Of a stretch of DNA of 64,000 nt, positions 55,697 through 64,000 are shown piece after piece (within the stretch, counting starts at the first letter, position 1; the number at the start of each line of letters is the position of its first letter). Source of the stretch: Astrothelium macrocarpum (lineage: Eukaryota > Ascomycota > Dothideomycetes > Trypetheliales > Trypetheliaceae); contig JAGEMR010000008.1 in assembly GCA_021030915.1 (NCBI GenBank), positions 1 through 64,000 of the forward strand, given 5' to 3'. Made by a program: the position numbers and the translations under genes. The notes under the pieces were generated by a model, which had not been told where the DNA came from, did no database searches, and saw only the letters and a list, made by a program, of their open reading frames with translations.

Positions 55697-56023
55697 TCAG
55701 ATTGCCTTTCCAGACAGTGGGCGTTCCCCTTCACGCTTGGACCGCACCCAGAAGGGACTTTCCCATGATGGATCATCCTCCTCACGCTTAGCATGCAGCC
55801 AGAAATTGGGGATGAAGTTGGGAGTTTCAGTCGATGGGTTATCATCCCCACGCTTGGTGCCAACTGTGCCGTCAAAGGGATCTTTCAAACCTTTGCGAAA
55901 TCAGTACACTCCTTTCTGGTGTTCCAAGATAAACGCGGATTACGCACCATTCGGAGAGATTGGAATAGGAACCCCGATGACAGCTGAGAAAAACAAAGGT
56001 ACAAGGAGAGTTTTAGTCCACAT
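55697..56023 (-). CDS. Small secreted, Kex2-processed peptide precursor (candidate RiPP precursor)
   Basis: Two exons (56023-55948 and 55890-55697; 57-nt GT-AG intron with a CTGAT branch site) give 89 residues. A signal peptide occupies about residues 1-18 (MWTKTLLVPLFFSAVIGV). Lys-Arg pairs at 38-39, 60-61 and 77-78 cut the rest into segments. Two of these are parallel: each starts acidic (GDDNPS at 40; EEDDPS at 62), and each ends in an Phe-Trp core just before the cut (NFWLHAKR and PFWVRSKR). The nucleotide unit AAGCGTG repeats at each site. There is no Cys and no Tyr. Fungal dikaritin precursors have this plan. The divergent neighbour is a UstYa protein. Only two cores are present, fewer than in known precursors. 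An antisense frame (55605-56102) is longer but lacks these features. The product is unknown. Confidence 0.6.
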
Positions 56024-56618
56024 AGCGGGTTCAGAAGACGAGGCTGAGGCGTACAGGTCAGAACAGAAAAGTCTGGCAAGAAGGAAATGCTCGTTTTTAT
56101 AAAAATTTGTTTGAAAGTCAACCGATATTTGGCAGAAAATGCTCGAGGCTGTTGACTTATGGACTTTATAAACTCCCATCAGTGATCAACCTGGCATCCT
56201 CACCCTCACAGCTGTCCTTACAAACGAACTCAACTTTCCCAGCGCATATCAGATAAGTCAACGACTCATTTTTGCCCGTTGCCTTTCCAGGCAAGGCTGA
56301 GGTCGATCATCGTTCCTCGGGAAAGGCACAGATGGGTGTTCCCAGCCAATCAGTCTCTCCAACAAGTTTATGACAAGAGGTCGCTTTCGTCACTCTGATG
56401 ATATCCTGCCTTTATGAGTCCTTGGCTTTCGGTAATAGTCGGACTTCTCGTCAATGTTTGTTGGTGGCGTTCGTTGTTGCAATTCATGTTCTTCCTTTTC
56501 CAGCCATGACAATATTCGATATTCCATATCAATTCACAAACACTGTTTTCATTGCCATGGCTGACCTCCTCTGATCTGGATTCCGTCAAATCTATCCTTG
56601 TGACAAGGTTAGCAATAA
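56024..56618. promoter_or_regulatory. Divergent promoter of the peptide precursor and the UstYa gene
   Basis: 595 bases separate the two start codons. TTTATAAA at 56165-56172 lies 142 bp upstream of the precursor ATG and is a plausible TATA box for it. The motif TGCCTTTCC occurs at 56280 (as TGCCTTTCCAGGCA, a partial palindrome) and inverted at 56320-56328. A third copy (55703) lies in the precursor exon. This may be a regulator site; not tested. Confidence 0.45.
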
Positions 56619-57568
56619 ATGTCTCTCAAAGAACTTATCATATCTTCCTTGATACCTACGCAAGACACGGCTACTTCACCAATGCGTTTCTTCTCATATT
56701 CCAAGCTTCAAGACTTGGAAGATGAACAGCCCGCTTTCCACGAGCAGCAATCATTCCACGCGTCGAAAAGCAACTATGTTAGCCCAAGGTGGCAAGACCT
56801 GTTGCTAGGCTTTGTTCTCGGAGTCATGTGCACGGTCTCGATTGGACTTGCAATTCTAGACCGTGCTGGAACCAATAAGAACATATTCGGTAGGTTGACA
56901 CGATCATTGTATTCCAAGAAATCATAGCTTAGCTCCGTGATCTTCAGCGCTCCCAGGACCAGTACCATGGGATTATGCCTTCAACCATACTTTTGTTACA
57001 GCCAACGCCCCTGAAGCTGAAGCCGCCTGGCTATCACTGTTCCCGGGTAATGGAGTTTGATATTCAATGGCGATGCACCCATGATATTGATTAGCTATAC
57101 AGAGGGTCTCGGCTTTGTCCAGCATACCGGTTTCGGACCAGGAATTGTCAGTTTATCGGTTTTTCACCAGCTTCATTGCATCGTACGTCCCTGTGCTACC
57201 ATATTTCGCGAAAGAAGCCATCATGCTAATGCATTGTCACGTCTTAGAATATTCTCCGACATGGCATACCTGAGCTGTCTGATGGGAAAGAGCAGACACA
57301 GGAAGATATCAACCATGTAAAGCATTGTATCGATTACCTCCGACACTCGATCATGTGCAATGCCGACATGAACATTGAGCATCGGGATCCATTAACGGAT
57401 GATTTCGGTAAAAGACACACAACAGGTTGGGAAACGCATTTTTGTCGGGATTATCAGAAAATCTTCGAATTTGCAGAAAAGTGGAGAATCTGGGATGGAA
57501 AAACGAGAGAGACGCAACGGAAGATAACCAATCCAGAGGTGATTGCAGGACGCGTTATCAATTATTGA
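56619..57568 (+). CDS. UstYa/DUF3328 family oxidase-like protein
   Basis: Four exons (56619-56889, 56948-57046, 57103-57182, 57248-57568) give 256 residues. Starting at the Met at 56682 (MRFFSYSKLQDLEDE) would match the family's usual N-terminus more closely. A single membrane segment (LLLGFVLGVMCTVSIGLAIL) anchors a lumenal domain. The two diagnostic motifs are present: HQLHC at 145-149 and HCIDYLRHSIMC at 176-187. UstYa-type proteins catalyse oxidative cyclisation of RiPP cores (ustiloxin, asperipin-type pathways) and some other peptide steps. The third acceptor (before AGGGTCTCGG) gives WLSLFPEGLGF, as expected. Known clusters usually carry two such genes; only one is here. Confidence 0.85.
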
Positions 57569-57705
57569 AAGTCACCACTTGGAGGATTTAGCAATAGTAA
57601 AGCAATTGTGTGTTAGCCGAAACTGGACCATTCTGATTCTGGTCCTCACTTGGAATATGTCTTTGCTCTGATCCAAAGACGTTCGGCTCTGACTGTTATA
57701 CCAAT

Positions 57706-58398
57706 TTATACTTGCGGAGGCGATGTTGGACGTGGGAGCCGTTCCATGAACCAAAGCCTGTAATTGCCCCAGCCCCTGTATCCATCGGCTCCTCCTGGTC
57801 CCCATTCCCTCAGATCGATATCTAACCAGTCCTTGGCCTGAAATCCATTGGCGCAATAGAGAGTATGCGCGGCCGGTGCGCCTGCCAAGTAACATGGGAC
57901 GTGATCATCATCTGCTAGACCGGTACCCCAGCAGAGTAACATTGTGCCAATGCCTTGCCTTTGAAAGTGCGGGTCCGTGAATAGGCTGTTGAGCTTCAAA
58001 CACCTTTTTCCAGACATCCACTGCTCAAGGACACGATTCTGGTGTGCAGATATGTAAGAACCGAGATCTTTGAAGGAATTCTTCTCCAGAGCAACCGTCC
58101 GATCAGTGACCGCACTCTGAGGTCTATTTCCCTCCTCGTAGCCCAACTTGACCCAAGATGCCCAACCTCTTATGCTGCCTGTCTCCGGCTCTACTGCTTT
58201 TGTGACGAGCCATGACGGATCAAGGATCTGTTGCGTGAGCATTTCCACTATCTTTTCTGCATGCCTTTCGGGATCTGGGAGCATAATTTGGACGGCAGGA
58301 TCATTGGTAAAGGCCCTAACGTGAATGCTTGCAAGAGCAGGAATATCGTCCATGGCCGCAGCTTTGAGGGTCACAGACGGTGGAGAGACGGCTGTCAT
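57706..58398 (-). CDS. GNAT-family N-acetyltransferase
   Basis: Single exon of 230 residues. The acetyl-CoA motif is near FTDPHFQRQGIGTMLLCWG (Q-x-x-G-I-G). An N-terminal IPALASIHVRAFTNDP and a C-terminal ANGFQ / WFMERLP match fungal GNAT proteins. It transfers an acetyl group to an amine; the substrate is unknown. It is convergent with the UstYa gene, 137 bp apart. A peptide-modifying role would be guesswork from position alone; stand-alone resistance or metabolic roles are equally likely. Confidence 0.88.
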   Translation of the reverse strand: MTAVSPPSVTLKAAAMDDIPALASIHVRAFTNDPAVQIMLPDPERHAEKIVEMLTQQILDPSWLVTKAVEPETGSIRGWASWVKLGYEEGNRPQSAVTDRTVALEKNSFKDLGSYISAHQNRVLEQWMSGKRCLKLNSLFTDPHFQRQGIGTMLLCWGTGLADDDHVPCYLAGAPAAHTLYCANGFQAKDWLDIDLREWGPGGADGYRGWGNYRLWFMERLPRPTSPPQV

Positions 58399-59570
58399 AG
58401 TAGGGATTTAGTTATGGAGTTAATATGCAACAAATGTGGTTCGAAGCTCCTTGAAAATATTGAATTACATTTCGATTTACGTATTGACATAGGAGCTCCG
58501 AGAAGATCCTCATGCATCAGAGTTTCTGCACAAATGGTAAAGAATTAGACACTGCAAGGCTTGGTGTCGACTGTGGTAATAGATATGTAAGAATTGCTAG
58601 GTAGAAATGAAAGCACATCAGAATCGGCCCCTTTGATGACTAATCTGGTCATAGCTCCAATCCCTAGCCAATCGTCTCGAATACGCCATAAAGGGTCCGG
58701 CAAAGTTCCTCGAAGTTAGATTAAAATTGAAATCCTAAGGGCTTGTCTTTATGCGAGGATCACATCGTGCATCTCGATCTCCGGAGTTACGTTTCATATC
58801 ACGCATAAAGAAATACGAGACAATTACTTGGCAGTGTTGTTGTTTCATTCAGTAATCGATGAGGCGGACAAACTTCAATCCATTTCGATAAGCCACGTTT
58901 CATCACTTAACATCGCGCCGCAAAGCGTCACTCCTCCCAGCAGAGAGCAAAATTAATACCACGAGCGATTGGAAGCGCTCGCCTTGATGCATTTAAAGGT
59001 CGACAGTTTTGGTTCTTTTGAAAAGTGGAATTCGTCTTAAGGCCGCTTGCCGCTGTTGCATACGTCAATTTCCACAAACTCCTGTATTGCGAGAGCCAAC
59101 AACCGCTAAAGTCACCTTTTCCTTTTTCAATGGGTGGCCGAAACCTCCTCCATAGAGCTGAAGCGGCTGATGGTCAGCAATCGGCCAGATACTTGTCATC
59201 GAGGAATTCTGTAAAACGTATTGTTCATGAACCAGTTACGAATTAGGTGGAATTTTTCAGTGTAATAATCACTAATAAGACTTGCAATCCTTTTCAGATA
59301 AGATCCTGTGTGATCTAGCCAATATAATCTAGCGTTATAGAAGAATTCGCCGTTCTACTGCAAGCTGGCTTTCATGCCGAAATCTGACCATGTCACAAAT
59401 ATGTTGGCACGGCGGTTTAGTCTGTTTAGACGTGTCCATCGGACGGGTGGATATTCAACAGAGCTGTGCCATCTTCCTTTCCTCACTTCTTATTCCATTC
59501 CAACCATCTCCCATCCTATGCTTGGTATAGGGTACGCTAAATTTCTCGAATTCTCTGTCCCAGCGCAATC
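58399..59570. other. Intergenic region
   Basis: About 1.17 kb holding the GNAT promoter and the promoter of the glycosyltransferase-like gene. No gene or repeat was recognised; a 73-codon plus frame (59025-59246) has no motifs. Confidence 0.45.
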
Positions 59571-61013
59571 ATGTCAGAAGGAGAACGTTTGTCACAAGAC
59601 GTGGAAACTTCTTCAAGTGAAGATGATTTCCGATTGAGCATCTCGGAAGAATTTGGAGATGACAAGCCTCGATTAGATCCAAAGTATCGACGATGGCTTC
59701 GCCCACGATTTTACGAGCGAAGAACTCGGCCATGGATCATGATCTTGGTGGCTGTCACAATTTTCAGCCTAATATTCTTTAATCATCTGTACGGAGAGCG
59801 TCATTTTACCACCAGATTTCCCGGCGAACATGCAGTATTCCAGCAAGAGTTGAAGAAACCCATTGGAGTTCCGATCGTTGCGGTCGTATTTTGTACGTTT
59901 TCCTGAGATATCGGAATATCGTCTAAGCTAATTAGTATCGAATAGATGGTAGGAGACAATTTGTGAATATTCTTGATTGCTATCTTCAACGAAATCTCGT
60001 ACATAACGGGGGCTGGGTAGATGAAGTCCAATTCGCCGTACATAGTGACAACCAGGAGGATATAGATTGGTTGGGTGATCTGGTCGCTAGAACTCCAGGT
60101 TACACAATGATCGACGTCCGAAGTCTGGATTTTTCCGGGATATGGAACGCTCATCTCAATCAATCCGATACGCTCTATATCAAGTTGGACGATGACATTG
60201 TAAGTCCCAGGAAAGAGGACACTGCTATCATTACTGATCTCTATTTAGACTTACATTCATGATGATGCGATCCCTTTGCTAGTTCAAACGCTCGTGGCGC
60301 ATCCGGAGGCTTATGCGGTAACTGCAAATCTCATCAACAGTAATCAAGGATCCTGGATACATTATCACAGAAATGCAATTCTGCCATACCTGCCTGAGCC
60401 GACTTTGTCTCCGACTCAGGGGCAGTACTCGAGCTCCTGGCGTGAGTCAGAACTTCCACCCTACCCAGAGGATATTTATCCTCCTGCTGCAGCGTACGAT
60501 CTTTCTATTGAGCCTCCTTACGATGGCCATCGCTGGCTTCCACTAAGACGCGATGGCCGCAATATCCACAAAACTCCAATCGACTACGCTACACCTATTG
60601 AAGGTGGCCCAGCCTGGAAAGAATGGAGCATTGCCGCACAGCAACATTACAGCCTGCTCGCGAGTCTTGAAGAAGGCCAACTGAATCGATACTTTTTCGG
60701 AAGCGAAGTTTCTGGAGATCTTTGGAACTTGCAGAACATGCGATACAGTATCAACTTCATGGCAATCTGGGGTGCGACCGTGCAGGCGAGCGTCATCACT
60801 GGAGAAGACGATGAGCTGGCAGTTGCGGTAACGAATCCTAAGGATATGGGTCGGCCGTTCTACATTGATAGCCGGGCTATCGTGGCGCATTACTCGTACC
60901 GATCGCAGCGCGACCAACTGCTGAAGACGGATTTGTTACGCAGGTATCTGAGCCTGGCAAATGAAATGGCATGTACAAAGGATAACCAAAAGAAAGAGAT
61001 ACCATTCGCGTGA
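59571..61013 (+). CDS. Type II membrane glycosyltransferase-like protein
   Basis: Three exons (59571-59892, 59946-60199, 60249-61013) give 446 residues. A cytosolic N-terminus (acidic and basic) leads to one membrane anchor (WIMILVAVTIFSLIFFNHL at about residues 60-80) and a lumenal domain. YIKLDDDI carries the DxD motif that binds a nucleotide sugar through a metal; the next exon begins TYIHDDAIP. The long C-terminal part (HRWLPLRRDGRNIHKTPIDY, YFFGSEVSGDLWN) recurs in fungal proteins of this type with no defined activity. It is probably a Golgi enzyme. It may or may not belong with the peptide genes. Confidence 0.75.
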
Positions 61014-61741
61014 ACGCACATTGTCTCTCTGCTCACGCGTGAAGGCCAAGGTTTTACATGCGCTGTTACTGGTCCACCTGGCCTCATATGCTGGGCGCAT
61101 GTTGGATACCGAAGATAGGCTTCTGAGAGATAATTCGGGGGCTTAGTAGAGAATGCGAACCAAGAAGAGTAACGAGGCACAAGAGAGAAATTCGAGCAAT
61201 GAGCTAGGTCAGGTAACTCCAGACCAGCGCTAGGTATATGAGCATGGTCGGTCTACCTAGCTGAGGCATGAGATGGAAGACCTGTCCAATGCCGTACCCG
61301 CGGGCGGCAAGAACGTTGATCCGGCTCGCAACTTGACCACCGTTTTGGGACTAGTACGACTCATAATATCCACCAGCCACATTACCGACGTCAACTCGTC
61401 TAATGGATCAGCAAGAAGCTTTTCCAATACTTGGCTTAGTCCTCTGATTCGTCTAATTTTGGGGGCAATGGTGGTCTAATAGACATCATCTAACCTGTAT
61501 TCGGAATATGAATCTGAGCTTGGCATCCTGTGGTCTCTTTTAATGACGGAAAGATGGTAGAGCTGATTTCATGGAAGACGGAGTCTTAGAAAGGTTGGCT
61601 TTTGTGATATATTCAGCGTTTTCCTTTAGGGGCTCAACATGCGATTCTTTTTCTTTTGTCAGCACCCCACTCATACGTTTCTTATACATTTCGTAAATTC
61701 GGAGGTATACCTCGAAGCGCGTTGAACGCCGATTGCCTGTC
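61014..61741. other. Intergenic, regulator promoter
   Basis: 728 bases between the glycosyltransferase-like gene and the Zn2Cys6 gene. Short frames have no motifs. Confidence 0.45.
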
Positions 61742-63835
61742 ATGGTTGGCGTCCCTGGGAAGTCTAAAGGCTGCAACACTTGCCGAAGAAGGAAAATACG
61801 TGTAAGATAGATTAACCTCGTACGGAAAGAACTTGACTGATTCGGGGGCACAAAGTGCGACCTTGGCAAGCCATCCTGTGCTCGCTGTTTGCAAAGCGGG
61901 CGCGAATGTGAAGGTTACGAGAAGTACCCGACGTTCGTTAATCGGACTGCCAAGGGTTTGGAGAAACGCCAGAGGCTTGAAGAGGTCAAACTAAAAGTTC
62001 ACGCGCCAGCCAGCGACCAGCCGCTGGATGCATCCCGGGCCCAGCAGCAAATCAGTCCCCTTCGATATGCAGCCGGTAGGAGGGATCCATCGGCTTTTAG
62101 TCAGGTAGACAATACCCAAATCTATGAGCAGCAGATACTTGCGAATTTCTTGCATGTTTATGCACCCCCAACAGCTCCGTACCAAACGGGCCGCCCGCTA
62201 TCTTGGTTTCACCTGGTGCCTGCAATACAGGGCCCAGGAGTCGCGCTAAGACATGCCATTAAGGCTGCTGCTGCGAGTCGGATTGCTTTTGTTAACAACG
62301 ACGAGAACATGAGGCTGCGTGCATTTGACGCGTATGGAAGAGCACTGAGGGAACTCCAGAAAGCCCTTTGGGATCCTGTTGCAATGTATCAAGACGAGAC
62401 ATTGGCAGCTGCTCGGGCCCTAGTTTTCTTCGAAGTAAGGCTTTCCCCTTTCTATTGTGTTCTTATTGATGTTGACTGGGCGGTGTTCGTAGTTGTTTGA
62501 ATGCACTTCGGATTCGATGCGTTCTTGGAACAGTCATGAGTCTGGTACTGCGCGCCTCGTTCAAATGCGAGGCGCCCGGAGCCACCAAACACCGCTCGCG
62601 AAACGTATTTTGGAGGGTCTTCGGTATACATCGGTACGCTCGCCACTCGGCAGCTTGACATATTTTGTTATTTCCTCTAGAAAGACTGATTGTAGATTTA
62701 GATGATCCAAGCTATTCAGTATCGAAAAACAACTTTTCTTGGCTCTGAAGTTTGGACAACAGTCCCTTGGCTGAATAGTTCAAAGAGCATGGAGCAAAAG
62801 CTTTACGATTTCGGATTTCGCATTGCCGCTACAATCGAAGGTACTGATAGACTTGTCGAAATGCAGGATTCACGAGAGAAAGCACAGACCTTTTCTCATA
62901 GCTTGTTACAAATCTCTCGGATTGACACTGGTCTTGACGAGTGGTATAATGAGCTGCGTCAAGCGAATAAGGACTTATTTTGGATGCTGTCATCTGCTGA
63001 TCCTCATACCGTCGGTACGGGTGATCCATCTGGACTAGAAACCTTTGAGTTCCCAGACATTGACACAGGGCACATTATGAGTGTATTTTGGGCACTCAAG
63101 ATGACTTGCAGCATGATTGCGAATCAAATGTGCGTTCGTTTCATAGCTGAGGCTCAAGTTCACCTTGTGCAGGCATCTGGCGATTTCTCTGGACCCGGAG
63201 ACGGTTCAACTTCGCGAAATTATCCGCCTTCCGCGTCTTCTATCCCACCTCAACTTACTCATCTTGTCCGAACCATGGCCCAAAGGCACAACGCTAGACA
63301 TCGTTTCGTGCTCGCATCCAACATCGTTCGGAGTGTACCATACTTTTTACGAGCCGAGATGGGACTGACCCCAGCGCACTTAATTCTCTTCCCCATTCGC
63401 GCGGCCCTCTATGAATTGCAAGACTCCAAACCTGGGACTGACTACAGCCCGAAGATTGAGCAAAGTCTATCTCGAGTAGATCATGGGTCAATCGAAGCCC
63501 ATAACTTGGAGCGTCAGACCATGGTCAAAGCTTGTGTTAGCTTATACAATCAGCTCATTGATGCCAAAGGACTTGGTTATGCTCGCCAAGTTGGTCGAAC
63601 TGGGGGCCGCTGGGGGACACCAATGCCAAGTGATGTGGATAAACAAGTTGCAGCTGGTGCGGACGATCCAATAAACAGATCTGACTCAGGAGGAACTATT
63701 CGAGAAAGAGACGGAGGTCAAACTCAAGATGATACCAGCGGTCTCGACGCTGAAATATCGTCGTCTTGGCAGGCCGTGAAGGAGCAGGCGACTGGCGAAA
63801 GACCGCGGTTCACAAGTCCGATCCTAAAAAGATAA
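61742..63835 (+). CDS. Zn2Cys6 (Gal4-type) transcription factor
   Basis: Four exons (61742-61801, 61856-62434, 62493-62633, 62702-63835) give 637 residues. The zinc cluster is split by the first intron but exact: Cys at 11, 14, 21, 28, 31 and 38 (C-x2-C-x6-C-x6-C-x2-C-x6-C), with RRRKIR between. The next segment (GYEKYPTFVNRTA) is a family landmark. The middle region (SWNSHESGTARLVQMRGARS, then IQAIQYRKTTFLGSEVW) matches fungal transcription factors of this group. It binds DNA in the nucleus as a likely dimer. It is the only regulator near the peptide precursor, 5.7 kb away; control of those genes is inference. Confidence 0.9.
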
Positions 63836-64000
63836 GAGGCCGGAAGCAAGGAGATTAAGGACCAAAAACCTCTTTCGAAGGCAACAGACAGTCCTAAAAA
63901 TACGAGTAAATAGTAATCGAAAGTACATACTGCAAATGCATGGCAGGAAGGATAATTGTTTTCCGTTAGAACTGCTTAATCAAGCAGTATTGAAATACTG

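Noticed and set aside
55605..56102. 165-codon plus-strand frame antisense to the peptide precursor
   Set aside because: It lacks any motif or signal peptide; the minus-strand spliced frame explains the repeats, the Lys-Arg sites and the intron signals.
1..64000. CRISPR arrays, bacterial operons, attachment sites
   Set aside because: The window is fungal nuclear DNA with introns; no such structure was seen.

Overview
This is nuclear DNA of a filamentous ascomycete (Pezizomycotina; species not determinable from the window). Genes lie on both strands and carry short introns of about 45-90 bp with GT-AG ends. Typical Pezizomycotina families are present: a HET-domain gene, a NACHT-ankyrin NLR, a UstYa/DUF3328 protein, a Zn2Cys6 regulator and a Pth11/rhodopsin-like 7TM protein. 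Extremely AT-rich islands look like mutated transposons. All spliced models below were built by hand from frame, splice sites and family motifs.

Layout. 1-1.3 kb: AT-rich relic with two GC-rich 17-bp-spaced repeat pairs. 1.5-4.3 kb: a decayed short-chain dehydrogenase (SDR), a 105-bp perfect-type palindrome, and an intact five-exon SDR. 4.5-6.5 kb: DUF2985 membrane protein. 7.2-9.5 kb: HET-domain pseudogene with a 19-bp minisatellite. 10.9-12 kb: Rds1-like ferritin-fold secreted protein, followed by a 4.2-kb gene-poor stretch. 16.2-17.9 kb: secreted GH18 chitinase. 18.3-20.5 kb: a complete 2.17-kb TA-flanked inverted-repeat transposon whose interior is almost pure A/T. 20.6 kb: small conserved-looking gene. 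21.2-25 kb: divergent FAD monooxygenase and MFS transporter. 25.1-29.2 kb: NLR-like NACHT-ankyrin protein. 30-32.3 kb: SDR and amidohydrolase-2 decarboxylase-like enzyme.

33.4-51.8 kb is mainly housekeeping: MINDY deubiquitinase, TRM6 (tRNA m1A58 methyltransferase subunit), PIG-P/Gpi19, eRF1, AVT1-like transporter, Get5 and Nop2. It is interrupted by one FAD monooxygenase and a 2.1-kb gap. The MINDY/TRM6 and Get5/Nop2 pairs are divergent with short shared promoters.

52.7-63.8 kb is an accessory block: a rhodopsin-like 7TM protein, a small two-exon secreted precursor with three Lys-Arg (Kex2) sites, a divergent UstYa/DUF3328 gene, a GNAT acetyltransferase, a DxD glycosyltransferase-like type II membrane protein and a Zn2Cys6 regulator. 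The precursor plus UstYa pair has the layout of fungal ribosomal peptide (dikaritin-type RiPP) loci and is the best candidate here for an undescribed system. The cores contain Phe-Trp and no Tyr or Cys. A second unusual signal is that nearly every surviving C in the AT-rich islands is preceded by T, so CpA is retained while ApC is lost, which is not the classical RIP pattern.
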